Assembly (NCBI GenBank): GCA_949358305.1 | Contig: OX442315.1 | Span: 23,402,427-23,466,426, forward strand | Length of the DNA stretch: 64,000 nt | Direction of reading: 5' to 3' | Origin: Strigamia acuminata | Taxonomy: Eukaryota; Arthropoda; Chilopoda; Geophilomorpha; Linotaeniidae | Shown here: positions 1 through 13,129 of the stretch, piece after piece | Layout of the letters: each line of letters starts with the position of its first letter | Position numbering within the stretch: position 1 is the stretch's first letter | Program-made: the position numbers and the translations under genes | Notes under the pieces: generated by a model | What the model saw: only the letters and a program-made list of their open reading frames with translations | Told to the model about the DNA's origin: nothing | The model's database searches: none

Positions 1-2144
1 CTGTTATTGACGAAATACAAATGATTAAAGACCCATCAAGAGGCTGGGCTTGGTCACGAGCGTTATTAGGAATTCCAGCGAGTGAAATTCATGTATGCGG
101 TGAAGAAGCAGCTATTGGTTTGATTAGAGAAATTTGTGAACAAATCGGTGAACAGGTAGAAGTTAGAAAGTACAAACGGCTCACAGGACTAACTATACAG
201 GACGAACCCTTAGGTTTGAATTATTCACACTGTGATCCCTCGATTTCTCGCTCTTGATTTGGCATCGTGACGTAAACGTTGCGTAATACTTCCAATAGAA
301 GAATTATAATTCGAGGGAATCCGGTGTGTCTTAAGTTATTTTAGCCCGTGCGTAAACTGAACTATTGATTTGCATTTGTAGAATCGTTAGCAAATGTTCA
401 GCCTGGCGATTGCATCGTTTGTTTTAGCAAAAATGATATTTACACAGTTAGTCGGTCGCTCGAAAAACTTGGACATCAATGTGCCGTTATCTACGGAGGT
501 CTTCCTCCAGGTAATTTGAAATATAAACGCTATCTAACACTTCATTTGATTTTTTTTAAAATATTTTCAATTATACAGGCACAAAGTTAGCTCAAGCTCA
601 GAAATTTAATGATGTAAATAATCCTTGTAAACTTTTAGTCGCTACTGATGCTATCGGTATGGGTCTAAATTTGTAAGTTTTTTGTTGTTTGTGCGAACTG
701 TTTAATTAATTTTCGTTTGATAGGAGCATAAAGAGGATAATTTTTTATTCTCTTATTAAACCGCACACGAATGAAAAAGGAGAGAAAGAGATGGATACAT
801 TATCCACTTCACAAGCGCTGCAGATTGCAGGCCGTGCTGGCCGTTTTGGCACTCAGTTTTCAGAAGGTTTTGTAACCACTCATAAACGAGATGATCTTAG
901 AAGTCTAAAGGAAATTTTAAAGCGACCTGTAGAACCCATAAAGGTGAAATAAAATCAATTGTTTATTAATACTTATCTAATGATAGCAATTTAACTGTTT
1001 TAGATAGCGGGACTTCATCCTACGGCTGATCAGATTGAATTATTTGCTTATCAACTGCCTCATTCAACACTATCAAATTTGATTGTAGGTTAAATAATTT
1101 ATTTGATTTGATTTTGTTGATTATAGATTTCATATTTTTAATTTTAGGATATTTTCGTGAATTTATGCGAAGTAGATGACTCACGTTTCTTCGTGTGTGA
1201 TTTGCAGAGCTTTAAATTTCTAGCAGACTTGATTCAGCATATCCCATTGCCACTCAGAGCGCGTTATGTGTTTTGTTGCTCACCTATTGATAAAAGAATT
1301 AACTTTGTCTGCTCAGTATTTCTAAAAGTCAGTCGAATGTGCTTGCAAACATTCAAATCATTAAATTTGATTTCACGCTCTTTTTTATTTAGTTTGTTCG
1401 AAAATACGCTAGCAATGAAGTATTAACGTTTGATTGGTTATGTCGAACTATTGGCTGGCCTGTGTTACCACCGAAAACGATTAGCCACCTCGTTCATTTA
1501 GAACATATTTTTGACACGTTGGATTTATATTTGTGGTTGAGGTATTGTGTAATAATTACGATTGTGTTGCACCAAATTTATCTATTTATTTATTTCAGTT
1601 ATCGCTTCCCTGATTTATTTCCCGACGGAGAATTGGTGAGAAATGTGCAACAAGAACTCGATGCAATCATTCAAGTGGGAGTTGTCGAAATGGCAACGTT
1701 GTTGAAAAATTCCGAAACGGTTTATTCTCATGGAATCCAAGATGGTACGATAAGTGATGTTTATTTTAAAAGCGATGTTGTTAATAAGAATTTATTTTAT
1801 CAGTCTACGATGAAGATAACTTCAGAAACCAAAATCGTATTAACACATCGCAGCTGGCACGTCATACCATGAAAAAAGACAAAAGTGCAGAAATGTCGCC
1901 AAAAGTCGGACGTGGGCGTCTGGCACAAAGTCTGCTAGCGAAGGGACTTCTGAGTGTTAATGAGCTTAACGAGTTACAAAGAGAATGGAGAAATTGTGAA
2001 CTGAAAGAACTAGCGAATGAGACCGAAAATATCGACAGTAAAGAACAGAAAAGTGTTGAAAAGAAGAACGTGGAGAAGAAAAAGGCGACTAGTTCGGAGA
2101 AAAAACGAGAGCACAAAAAGAAGACGGGAAAACGAAAAAAATAA
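1..2144 (+). CDS. SUPV3L1: SUPV3L1/SUV3 mitochondrial ATP-dependent RNA helicase, 5' end cut by the window
   Basis: Exons 1-213, 382-510, 579-672, 724-943, 1004-1084, 1148-1327, 1393-1541, 1599-1744 and 1804-2144 join in phase and give about 516 C-terminal residues of a protein usually near 770. Visible are the DEIQM box at the left edge, the second RecA lobe ([10 protein letters not shown], then [10 protein letters not shown] as motif VI), the SUV3 core ([20 protein letters not shown]) and the short conserved C-terminal helix after the core ([13 protein letters not shown]), followed by a Lys/Glu tail. The last junction is inferred: frame 1 stops at 1872, but a GT donor at 1745 joined to the AG before 1804 restores the frame and the conserved C-terminus. 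In the family this DExH helicase unwinds RNA with PNPase for mitochondrial RNA decay. The N-terminal targeting region and Walker A are outside the window. The AATAAA at 2140-2145 overlaps the stop codon. Confidence 0.93.
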
Positions 2145-3632
2145 AGTTTTTTTTTTTTTTGAATACAAAATTTTTGAAAAGAATTTTTCATTTTTTTTTT
2201 ATTACTTTGAAAATTGTTGCGAGCAATTTCTCAATCTGAAACAAAAATTCCTTTCAAACAGTAAAAGTAAAAATAGCGGTTTCCGATCACAAACCTTGGG
2301 CTTATTGTAACTAAAAATATCACAATTTATTTTTATTTTATTTTTTTTTTTAAATTTTTATTCCTAGATTCATTTTATTTTAAAAAATGTACACATTTAA
2401 ACACACTGCAGGATTAGTACAAATTAAGTGGGAAATAAAATACCTAATAAAAATTACAATAGAAAAAAAACAAAACAAAAAAACATTAAAATCCAAAACC
2501 CAAAAACTAACGAAACAGATATTGGAAAAAGTTTATTTTTAACACTTAAGAAAATTTCATTTACCGGTAAGAAATTCGCAATCTTACGACGCAAGCTACA
2601 CACGTCTAATGAACATATTATAAAATCAATGTACGATAAAGTAGCAATTAGTTTTTTGCATCTCCGGGCAAACTAATTGTACCTAAAGCTTTAATTTGTA
2701 CACATTCCTACATTTGAACTTGAATAACATAAAGTGCGGACAATGGATTTACAGATTAATATATACAGAAATAAACCCTCGAAAGATCATACTTTGTAGG
2801 GCCTAGCGATTAATTCAGGAGAAAGATCTGTCAGTTTTACCGTAAATGTTTCATTTACCCTAAGATAGCGGACAAATTTTGACACTTTTTTTAACATTTT
2901 TACAATGCTATATCATGTAGAATTGATAACAACTGAATACAAATTGACTATTCTTGCTTTTTTTTTTGATTTTTGTATTTATTTATTTATTCTAATAGTA
3001 ATCATAATAATTTGTTTTCTTTTTAAAAAAAAAAAAAGAATAAAAAGGCCACCAATATTGGCTTGTCCCACACAACACATTGACAACCAGTTACAATATT
3101 AACAATAAAAAGTTAAATCAGCCATGTATACAAAATATTAGTGGAAGGAAAGCTTTGGGACTCATTTTCCATATTAAAAACCAAAAAAAATCAGACCTCC
3201 TAACCCCCAAATTTTAGATGGTTGTACAAATAAGAACAAAAAACAAAACAAATCTGCCCCTATAACCTTTCTCAAAAAGTAAGACCAATTCCATTTTCAA
3301 CCTCGAAATAAACTGTTGTCCCGAGTTGCTTGCAGTGGAAGCTTCTAGCATTTTTCTCAAAATATCCAATTTTCTTTTTTTTTTTTTTTTTATAAACAAA
3401 ACCTTGGAATGAACATAGTCTCACTCTCCATTTTTTTCCCCCTTCTATGCAAGCAACGTTTTAAATTCTCCACCTGTGTTGACAAACGACTCGTGTTTAT
3501 TATTATTTTTTTTAAATGTTTATGGGCATCGAAGTTAAAATGATGTACAGTTAGCGACCACCTATTTAAAAACACAGAAAAAAAAATTCATCTTTATTTC
3601 CATTTCGGGCTTCACACAGAAAGTACAAATTA
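2145..3632. other. Convergent 3' spacer between SUPV3L1 and CSNK1A1
   Basis: There is no supportable gene. The stretch is very AT-rich with many A and T runs and must hold the two facing 3' UTRs. Short ORFs on either strand have no splice-consistent partners and no recognisable protein. Confidence 0.7.
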
Positions 3633-5958
3633 CTATATCTTTTTGGAGGTTGGCTTTTTTTTATTACCTGGCGTAGTCACAGCCTGTGATGTGCCGCCTG
3701 CTGCAGCGGCCGAAGCAGCAGCCTTTTGCTTTAACATAGTCCAGTCAAATGTGTAATCGTACTGATGGTTGAGTGTGCGGAACAAAATTCGAAACAATTG
3801 TCTCAGATACATGTAATCAGGAGCTTCTTCAAATCTCAGCCCACGACAGTAATTCAAATACATAGCAAATTCGGCTGGAAATCCCTATAAAACAAAATTA
3901 ATATTAATATTTTCCTTCGTAATTTCATTATTTCATTTCATTCCGACTACAAACCTTGCAGAGAATTTCCACTGGTGTTGACATTTTCTTTTCACTGATT
4001 TTTTCATACTTTTGTTTTTTAGTTGCAGCTTTAAGACCCTGCCACGGTAAACTTCCACGATTGAAATACATAAGAACATAGCCGAGCGATTCCATGTCAT
4101 CTCTTCGGCTGTTAAATTAATATAAAAAAATATATTTAAAAAAAAATAAACATTTGCTCGTAAATTAATAATCAATTGAAATAAAAGCTACTCAACCTCT
4201 GTTCTATTCCTAAATGCGCGTTTATACTTGCATATCGAGCAGTTCCTGTCAAATTCTTGTCTTCTCGGTATGGTATGTGTTGTCTCGTCCTATTATCTCG
4301 AAACTTCTTTGCCAGTCCAAAATCGATAAGAAATAGCTGTTTAAAAAAAATAAAAATTATAATAATAAGAAATATAAATAATAATTAAAATTCATTTCTC
4401 CATTACATACTTTATTACAATGTCTGCCAATTCCCATTAGAAAATTGTCTGGTTTGATGTCCCGATGAATAAAGTTCTTATTGTGCACGTACTCTATTCG
4501 GCCAATCATCTTTACATTTCCAAATAAAATTCAACAAAAAATACAATTATTACTGAAATATAGCTTTTTGAAGGAAAAAACAAACAAACTGTCTTACTTG
4601 ATCTGCTAACATCAATACTGTTTTCATTGTGAACCTTCTCGAACAGAAATTAAACAGATCTTCCAAACTGGGACCCAAAAGATCCATAACCAAAACATTG
4701 TAATCTCTTTCTTGTCCATACCATCTAAAAATAAACAACAACAAAAAAAAACGTTCAACCAATAATTTAGATACAGGTTTCCTCAACAGGAAAACACTAA
4801 CTGGTTCACGTAAAGCAAAAACGAGTTAAATGAACTTGGCATGAAAAAAAAAATAATAAATAATTGCCGCAAATTTGTGGGGGTAAGTAGCAAAACTTAA
4901 ATCAAGTCCGACATGTTTTGTTGCATCACAAAACCAGTCAAGCAACTTCAGATAAAACATGGCCTTCAACAAGTCACCCCCACTTGATTTAATCAAGGTG
5001 TAATGAAACATTTAAGCCCATTTTCTCACCAATTTTGTATTTTCAATTTATTGTGACACCGTTTTTCGCTATTGTATACAAAGGAAGTGAGAAGTTGGAT
5101 ATTATTTCAGTGTGTCGGTGATCTGTTTTCATTATTCTTTGATATATTCATTATCAACCTGTTGTGTTTCTCAGATATGTGAACTAGCACACCCCACATT
5201 TTATCAATACAGACTGAAATGGTTGACTAAATATTAGATAAAATTTGCTCCTGTCTATTCCAAAATCTAATAATAATCATTTTTTATTTGTATTTTAAAT
5301 CACATTTTTGACTTATTACCTGATGTGAGGAATTCCCACGCCACCTTGAAGTATTTTGTACAATTTACTCTCGTATAATAATTGAGGATGCCTTGCTTTG
5401 GTCGATTCCAATTTCACAGCAACTTCCTAAAAATAAAAAAATAAAAAAAATCGAGTTTTAGAACAAATATTCATTTAACGGTTTGAAAATTTCAAAAAAA
5501 TTAAAATACACAAAAAAACAAATAAAATAAAGACCTCAATGTTTACTTGTGTGACCAATCCGACCATTCCCCCCATTTTCAATTACTTTTCCTTATACTG
5601 CGTCATATTAATCATTTACCTCACAAAACGGTAATTTAACTGTAAATAAATGAAAAATACAATCCCCCAAAAAGTTGATTTTTTTGGATTAATTCAGTCA
5701 AAACTGTATCTTATTCTACGTGGGTTAAAAACGAGCTAGTAACGAAATAAAAACCCACCAAACAATGGATGGAAATTGTAGTTTTACGAAATCATACATA
5801 TGTTTAATATTATGAATCTGCTAGTTCCGTACCTCGCCATTTGTAACGTTGATTCCCAAGTAAATGTCTCCAAAGGAACCGCTTCCTATTTTTCTAACTA
5901 AACGATATTTCCCACCAACTATAAACTCCGATCGCGATGATCCACTTGCAGACGCCAT
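3633..5958 (-). CDS. CSNK1A1: Casein kinase 1 alpha
   Basis: Seven minus-strand exons, 5833-5958, 5320-5426, 4598-4724, 4411-4509, 4197-4336, 3955-4108 and 3633-3884, join in phase to a 334-residue protein, the normal length of the short isoform. It starts [12 protein letters not shown], then the glycine loop ([12 protein letters not shown]), the VAVKLE lysine, the HRDIKPDNF catalytic loop, LIDFGLAKK as the CK1 form of DFG, and [10 protein letters not shown] in place of APE. The C-terminus has the Ala-rich [12 protein letters not shown] and the basic KKKPTSKKI tail. CK1 alpha primes beta-catenin and Cubitus interruptus/GLI for degradation and acts in the nucleus and cytoplasm. It matches the vertebrate protein nearly residue for residue, so the assignment is very secure. 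It is divergent from the F-box gene, with a CRE palindrome at 6092-6099 between the two starts. Confidence 0.97.
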
Positions 5959-6452
5959 CAAGCGACTCACTTTTGCACCTACTATTTCTCAAATCTAAGC
6001 TGATGGATGGGAATTAATTGCAAAAGGACGAACACATAAAACAGAATTTAGGCCTTCTGTTCCCCACGTAGAGCCGACATATTCCTGGTAGTGACGTCAG
6101 CAAGAACAAAGCTCTCGCAATGACTCATGGGTATTCATACGTCTCACGAGGCCGAGGCTGACTTTTCTTTTTTTTTGAAACCGGTATCACTAATCAGGTA
6201 TCGTATCGGCAAACTTCGTGAATAAATAGCCAAATTTTAAAACAAAATCAAAAATAAACTTTAGCGGACTTTTCTGAAAGAGGGATTGGCAAATGCAGGA
6301 GGTTGTTTCTATTTATTTGTTTGTTTTTATTTATAAATTGTTTGTTGTTTGTTTATAAGCAGAAACGATTACACAGATGGAGTGAATCATGATAAAAAGA
6401 AAACCTGGTTACAGCTTCCTAGTAACAACGAGGAGTTGCTGCCGTGTTAAAA
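5959..6452. promoter_or_regulatory. Bidirectional promoter region between CSNK1A1 and the F-box gene
   Basis: This 494-base gap separates two divergent start codons. It contains a perfect CRE/ATF palindrome TGACGTCA at 6092-6099 and an AP-1-type TGACTCA at 6121-6127. The rest is AT-rich with T runs. A shared promoter is inferred from the arrangement and motifs only. Confidence 0.5.
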
Positions 6453-8317
6453 ATGGAAAAATTAAAGTTAGATGAGCAAAGTTCAAGCTCAAGATACCAT
6501 GCTGGGGGTCTGGATGAAGTATCAATTATTTATAATATTAAAATTTTTTTGTTTAATTTCAAATTCAATTTTTGTTTAGTTGGAGAGAGAACTTGATGTT
6601 TTGAATTTGTCTGTGAAGCAAAAGAATTCGGATTTACGTTTCTTGAAAAGTAAATTGGAAATTAATTTTGATGCTATGAGCAGTTTGAATCGGTGTCTCC
6701 GAGTTAAAGACGAGTGCGTAATTTTATTTTCTTTATTGTCTTTATATTTTTATGTATTTTTATTTTTATTTTTTGTTTTTGTAGAGAAATCGGTTATTTG
6801 AAGAGAAACATCGGTGAAATCAAAGAAACTGTTGGAAAATTAGTTTTGAAGACAAAAATTGTTGAGGACCAGATGCGAATGGATCTCAGAGATATTCCAA
6901 GTGGTATTTAATGTTAATAAATATCAAAATTAATATTTTTTCTTTACAAATAATGAATCATTTAGGTGAATCTCTCCGAATTACTGACACAGTCGAGAAT
7001 AACAATCGAAAGGTTCTAACCTTAATATTTTCATACTTGGATATTTATTCTTTGATTTGTGCATCCGAAGTTTGTCTTCTTTGGCGAGAGTGCTGTTTCA
7101 ATTCAAAACTATGGCGCAATGTTGTAATATCCAGAAATCACGTATCAAGCGATTTTTTAGCGAAAGTCGCTCAATTTTGTACTAATACCAATACGATTAT
7201 TTTGCAAAATTTGAGACCGAAGCCCTGCAAATCTAACGAAGGCATTGAGTAATATTTTTACTTACATCTTTCTTTCCTTGAAAGAAAATTGATTCCTAAT
7301 TGCAAAATTTGCTACTTGAGGTTTAACGTTGAGTCTGGATTGGAACTAATTTTACATTCGGCAGCCAAATTTCTAAAAACATTTGCTGTAATTGATTGTG
7401 ACACTTTATTTACCAACAGGTGAGAAAAAAATTGAGCACAAATTAATATAATTAAATATTGTACACATTTGTTCATTTTCAGAGCAGCTTGGTTAGTGAG
7501 TAACCACTGTCGGCAAGTGGTTAATTTTATTTATATTAGTAATAAGGATTGCATCAATTCTGAAATGATTTGGTCATTAGGAGCTGGTTGTCGTAAAATA
7601 AAAACTCTCATTATTCCTCCCATAATGCCGATGTAATGTATTTTGTTGTTGCAAATTGAATTTATACGATTTTTAAACTAAGATTTCATTCTAGGAACAG
7701 AAAACGTCAATTGACAAATAGATGTTTACATTCTATTAGCACAGTGTTTCCCTATTTAAGTGTTCTGTGCATTGGTGGACATCAAATTGATAATAGGGGT
7801 TTAATCAGTATAGGTAAACGATTTTTTTTTAATTAAAGTGTTTTTATTTATTTTATTTCATATTTCAGCACGTCACTGTCGGCGCTTACAAGCTCTTGAA
7901 CTAGACCACATGGGACAAGTTCGTGAAAATACTGCGATTGAAATGTGTCAAAATGGATTAAACGACTTACACTATTTGTATTTGACATTTACTGCTATTA
8001 CTCCGAAAGCTGTACTTCAGTTTTGCAGTTAGATAGCAAGAGATTATTCAAATAAAACAAAATTACATGTTAATTTCTATTTGTCGTGTAGGAAATTGTC
8101 CCAAGCTTCAAAGGATGATTGTACAACTAAATTTTTCCTGTTATTTTAAAACTCCTAGCCAAGAAAACTATAGAAAATATCACAAAACTATAGAGGATAT
8201 TAAGGTAAATTATTCTATTTATTGGGTGGCGTGGTATTGTTTTTTTTATTAAATTAATTTTTGCAGGTGTTAACTAGCAAATCAAAATTGTTATATCTTA
8301 AAACTGACGTCAATTAA
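6453..8317 (+). CDS. Coiled-coil F-box protein with LRR-like C-terminal region
   Basis: Ten exons (6453-6518, 6580-6713, 6785-6903, 6966-7248, 7285-7419, 7483-7632, 7695-7813, 7869-8027, 8092-8204, 8267-8317) join in phase to 442 residues. Residues about 20-100 are a charged heptad-rich coiled coil. An F-box follows at about 118-165 (LTLIFSYLDIYSLICASEVC then LWRECCFNSKLWRNV), the usual Skp1-binding fold. The remaining 270 residues have irregular leucine-rich spacing (CRQVVNFIYIS, CRRLQALELDHMG, LNDLHYLYLTF, CPKLQRMIVQL) typical of F-box/LRR substrate receptors. It is probably an SCF ubiquitin-ligase adaptor of the FBXL class. I cannot assign an orthologue. An AATAAA lies at 8336-8341, just past the stop. 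Confidence 0.8.
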
Positions 8318-8335
8318 TGTACAGAAACAGGTAGA

Positions 8336-8341
8336 AATAAA
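8336..8341 (+). terminator. Polyadenylation signal of the F-box gene
   Basis: AATAAA lies 19 bases after the TAA stop, which implies a very short 3' UTR before the rhotekin upstream exon at 8467. Confidence 0.55.
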
Positions 8342-8466
8342 TAATTTTATTATTGCAAATTTGGACTTTTTTTCCACTTTCAAAAAGTAAACTTAGTTCG
8401 TGTAAACGTCACTAGGCGGCAAGCGTGCATTAACCGGCATCCATTGGACATCCGGCAAATTTGAAA

Positions 8467-8592
8467 ATGGCTCCTCGTAAGGGTTCTTTTCGACTGAAAT
8501 TAGGAAGAAAGTTTGATTACCTTCGTGAACTAAATTTGATTAAGAAAGGGAAGATAAGCAGCGCAATCTTTCGAAATCGTAGGATAAAAGCG
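8467..8592 (+). CDS. RTKN: Possible alternative first coding exon of rhotekin
   Basis: ATG at 8467 opens 42 codons ending at a good GTAAGA donor in phase 0, the phase of the rhotekin acceptor before 14108. The peptide begins MAPRKGSFRLKLGRKF and is basic. As I remember it, one vertebrate rhotekin isoform has a similar short upstream exon with KRGRFRLSLF before the HR1 region, so the match in position, phase and motif suggests a second promoter. It could instead be a free-standing small gene whose other exons I did not find. The nearest CTCF-like motif is at 8409-8423. Confidence 0.45.
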
Positions 8593-11500
8593 GTAAGATT
8601 ATTAAATTCCTTAAAATTTAATTACCGTACTTTTTTAATTTGGATGCAAGTTGACCATCGCTCGAGTTGATTTGCCGTTGGGAGCAAATTAGCCGAGTGA
8701 AAACTGATAAGATAATAAAAACATCTGTTTATTTATTCAAATTTTTATATGAACCAACGGATCATAAATATTATCTTTTGCGATGCAATTTAAAAATTGG
8801 TTGAATTTTGATTCGAACCGGTGATCAAACCAAACAGACATTACAATTTATTTGAAACTTAGAATTGTTATATAGTTTAAATATCCAACACAGGCATTTA
8901 CTCGCATCAGTTTTAGTTAATCAGTTTAAGTAGATTTTTTATTTTAGTTTTAGAAACTTTTAAAAAAATATAATAATAATACGTAATAATAATGCGGTTT
9001 ATTTTCTAAATGAGTTTCACTTTTCTTTTCGAAATTAAACAGACAATTCAAATATGGGTTTATGCATTCTTTTCATTTTTATTGTGTTAAATTACACAAA
9101 TGAAGCATTTCATAGCAAATTTTTGGCATTTTAACGTTATTTAATATGTGTGAAATGTGATAGAGCAAAAAAGTATTTTTCAAAATAAAAAGAAATAAAA
9201 AACAAATAGTTGTTTACGAAAATCTTCAAACCAAAACCAAATCAAAGCAACTCAACATGTTTTGTCCGCCCCTATTTGCAAAAGACACGCTGCGTTTTAA
9301 AATGTAATATTTTTCTAATGAAAGTAAGCGAGCAAAGATCACGAACCCAATAAACATTTTTGGAGAAGTATAATAATATCTGAGCCCCAGTATCTCGCTC
9401 CCCACGCAAATAATGGCAACGTTCCAAAAATTGATCAATATGTGAAAGTATCGTTTGCTGAACATCAGTAACACAGTGCAGAGTAGTAGCCATAGCAACG
9501 ACTTGCTTGTCTTTTCAGCGTAGCAGCCCCCACATGGAGGCTGGCTTTCAATGCCACTACACTCGTAAGAGATGAAATCTTGCAGTATTATTTTTTTATT
9601 CTTCTGTTTCTGTGTTGATGTCTACGATTTATTAACATTTTTGCTTTCTTTACATTTACATGCAATGGCATCAGGTTGAAGCGAAATTATGCCCAACCAA
9701 AGGACCAATGAATGCGGAAGTGTGTGTAAGGGCCGAATGCTCAGCAGAATCAAAAAAGGTAAAAAATAAAACAATAAAAATAAAATAAAATTTGTGTGGA
9801 ATATGAGAAATCGTGAATTTTGATATGGAAATCCTGATTCGCATTGAAATACTACTCAAGGGTCATTGTGTACGATGCATTTAATCAGTATTGGGTATTT
9901 AATTTGATTAAATGACCTTGCAAACATGGTAACTTGATGAATACTATCTAATAAGGCCACCACTTAACCGAGAAAACATTTTTTGTTGTCTTTCATTAGC
10001 AGACGATCAATGTGAACAATTCATCAATGAAATGATATGGGAAAATTATTTTCAAGATTTTTTTTTCTTTCTTATTTAAAAAAAAAATGAATGTTGTGGT
10101 AATGGCAAGTTCATGTGCTGAGTCATTTAAGCTAAGAGGATATTAACGGCAGCCAGATCTTGGTGTTGGTTAGATCGAGTGGGTTGTGGACAGTGTTAGC
10201 TGTGTTTTATGGACTGTTCTTTCTTTGAGATTGTGATCGGTGTCTCGGTCAATAGATCAGGCCAAGCTAATGAAATTACTCGCTAATTTAAAAAGATAAA
10301 ATAGGACTAAGACTTGTATTGACCTGATTGAATTTTAAGTTGGAGGAAGGAGTGTATTTGAACTTGTGCGTCGGACAAGTGAAGTTGTCATGGTAGGAGA
10401 TAAGTGTCAGTTGGAGATTACCAGATGGAGGATAATACCATCGTTGGTAAGATTTTTTTGGATTTATTTTCAAATGTTGTTTTTAATCTGGAAAAAGTGT
10501 TGGTTTTTTTTGTTTTTTTATTGTTTTTTTATTGTTTTTATTTTTTTTGGTTTGGAATAATGTTTTTAAGGTTAAATTGAGGCAGCTGTCGCTGAATTAC
10601 GAAATTGTCGAGGGTGTTGTGCTAATAAGTACTTCGGATTTCTCTGGAGGTGGTAAAGCGATCCATGGTGAGATCATGGGTTTCTTTTTCTAATTTTTCT
10701 AATTTTTTTTTATTTAAAAAAAAAATTATAAACAAATAAGTTTCCTGCTTGTGACCTCAGCTGCAGATGGGTGTCTAGGTTGCATGGCACAAAGGAACAA
10801 AAGTTTAGATAAATTAAAGGGGAATAAACTTGCAAGAATTTAATCTTAATACAGAAAAATTCATTAATTTTTTTTTTGTTTTATAAAATTAAGAAAATTT
10901 AAAAAAAAAATGCAAGGTAAGAAAACAAATTGTACTGTAATTAAAACGTGTTTAGGTGACAGAGAATTATTCCAGGAATTGATTTTTAATTGATAAGATG
11001 CATGTCGAGAAGGAAATTGTGAATGTTCAGTAGGGTTATGATTCATTATTCAGCCGGATGTAACTAGTACGAATACATAAAAAAAGAAATATTGCAGATG
11101 GGACCCATAAGTGATGAGAAAATTGAAGTCTTTTCTCATTGCCACAAGATCAGTTAAGTGTTTAATATCGAAACAAAAAATATAAACAAACCAAACCGGA
11201 ATCGCCTTCAATCTCACAACTTTTTTTTTATATTAATAGACCTCGATATAAAATTTAAAAAAAAAATAAATTGGTTTCTATTTTGACTACACGAAAACAT
11301 ACAAAGAGCATTTATACAAATTACCCTCATACAAAGTTCATTGTACTCCCAACTCAGCACCCCCTCTTCTGAGCTGATCAGCTTCACTGGGAACTCCTCA
11401 TTTCAAAACAGTCGGGAGGAGGATCGACTGAGTTAAGCATTACCCATAATTCATCAGGCTGGCCTGTGTGTGCACGCCGCTTACCGAGTCGACTCTGTCG

Positions 11501-11820
11501 TGAGAGAGAGAGAGTTGAGTTGTTCATCAGGTTCTGCTTAGCAAAGCAACCACGTGCATTTTGCATGGCGAGGGCAGTGGGGGCCGGAGCCAGACTTAAG
11601 AAAGTTGTATTGACGAAGTGAATCTGAAAAGGATTTCCTGTAGACGCGTTGCCAAGTGATTTTGTGTGTGAATGGATTTAGAATTGAGTGAACAGTTATA
11701 TCGAAGAAGAATCTCTGCTCCAGGGGGTCTCTGCTTGAGGTCTGCAGAAAAGGAGATCAAGGGCAAGCAGGATTTTGATTTTGTAATGTTTAATCAAGGA
11801 GAAAGTTTGCTTTAAACAAG
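8593..11820. other. RTKN: Upstream region or long first intron of rhotekin
   Basis: There is no confident gene. It is AT-rich until about 10100, then more mixed, with a GA-repeat at about 11500-11516 near the main start. A further small candidate exon, ATG at 10390 to a GTAAGA donor after 10446 (19 codons, phase 0), could be another alternative 5' exon, but its peptide is not recognisable. Two overlapping minus-strand ORFs at 9226-9498 are noted under findings. Confidence 0.4.
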
Positions 11821-13098
11821 ATGAATTCGTGTTTCGGACCGTTGTATTCGTTCGGACGAGCTAGCAGTCCTCCGTTGCAAACTGCCGTGCCCAAGTTAGA
11901 AGTGATTGAGGATTTAGATCTGTATTTTATTCGGCAAATTGCGCATAGTTTGAAGGTGAGTGGGGTTTGTTATTGTTCAATTTTAAGTCGAGAATGTACG
12001 CTTTGGAATAAATAGAGTCGGATGTTGAAAGGGTTAATTGATTTATGTGTTGTAGGTGGAAGCAGGAACAATTTGGCTTCTTGCCTTTGGCTCGGTGAAG
12101 CAATTTGCAAGAAGCAACTTGGTATAATTATGATGAAAATTCAACTTCTGACATAAATTGATGTCATTTTTTAATTGAAATAATTCTACTATTATGAAAC
12201 GTGAATAAATGAGTGGATGTCATTTGAAATATTTAATCTGTGGCTAATGGCTAATTTTGTCTCCTTATTGGAGCATAAACAATGTCAAAGTCGGAGCAGG
12301 TGATGCGAAAACATCTACCACCAAAAGAAAGAATTTTAAAAAAAATTAGATATATAAAATCAACTTTTAACACCATCCTTGAACATGCCCATGTACGTTA
12401 ATAATACGATGCCTGGGAGAGATTTCTACATGCCTTTATTTATGGAATTAAGCTGCGAAGATATAATGAATCTGGATGGCGTATGACATAAAGTCATTAC
12501 TACTTAGTTGTATATATGGTTTAATCTCTCCCCTATGCAATGACTCATGTCAGGATAGGTTTTTGTTTCCGACCAAATTTGGAAGGGGAATGAAAGATTA
12601 ATCGATGAAAACACAACCTTGGTGTTATATTTGGTGAAAATTTGTATTATTTGTGCGATCTGATCGTTTTGCTTGTCTTATTGCACGTGCAAAGTGGTTT
12701 TAATGTTGACCTAAATATATTTTGGTTTGAAATGTGTGACATTCACGTTGGATGTTTGATTGATAAGGCTCTGGGTCGTTTATTTATTTAATTATACGCG
12801 TATTGCAAATTAAATGAATGCGATTTCTTAAACTCTTTGAATTAGGAAATTTAAAGTTTAAAATTGAGGTTGTTTTTTTTTTTATAAAAAAAAGGCGATA
12901 ATTGGAGCATAAAAGAAATGAAGGTCAAGAATGAAAAGTATTGAATAATATAAAGAAAATTAAATTTTATTTCATGAAGTGCGTGAAATTATATTTTAAT
13001 CAAGCTTTCTGTTGCATAATGTAATTTAAACCTTGCGTGGGTGACCTATTTAATGCTAGTCTGCAGGTTTTTACATAAAATTGGAGTTTTGTGCTTCA

Positions 13099-13129
<31 letters not shown>

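Noticed and set aside
1157-1426. Long ORFs running past exon ends in the SUPV3L1 locus taken as separate genes.
   Set aside because: They are exon-plus-intron readthrough; spliced joins recover the known protein.
4876-4990. GTGGGGGT/ACCCCCAC and AAATCAAGT/ACTTGATTT inverted pairs in a CSNK1A1 intron as a hairpin RNA.
   Set aside because: The two pairs are not nested, so they cannot form one stem; short pairings like these arise easily in this composition.
11384-11566. Minus-strand 60-codon ORF near the rhotekin start.
   Set aside because: It lies over a GA repeat and 5' UTR sequence, with no splice partners or recognisable protein.
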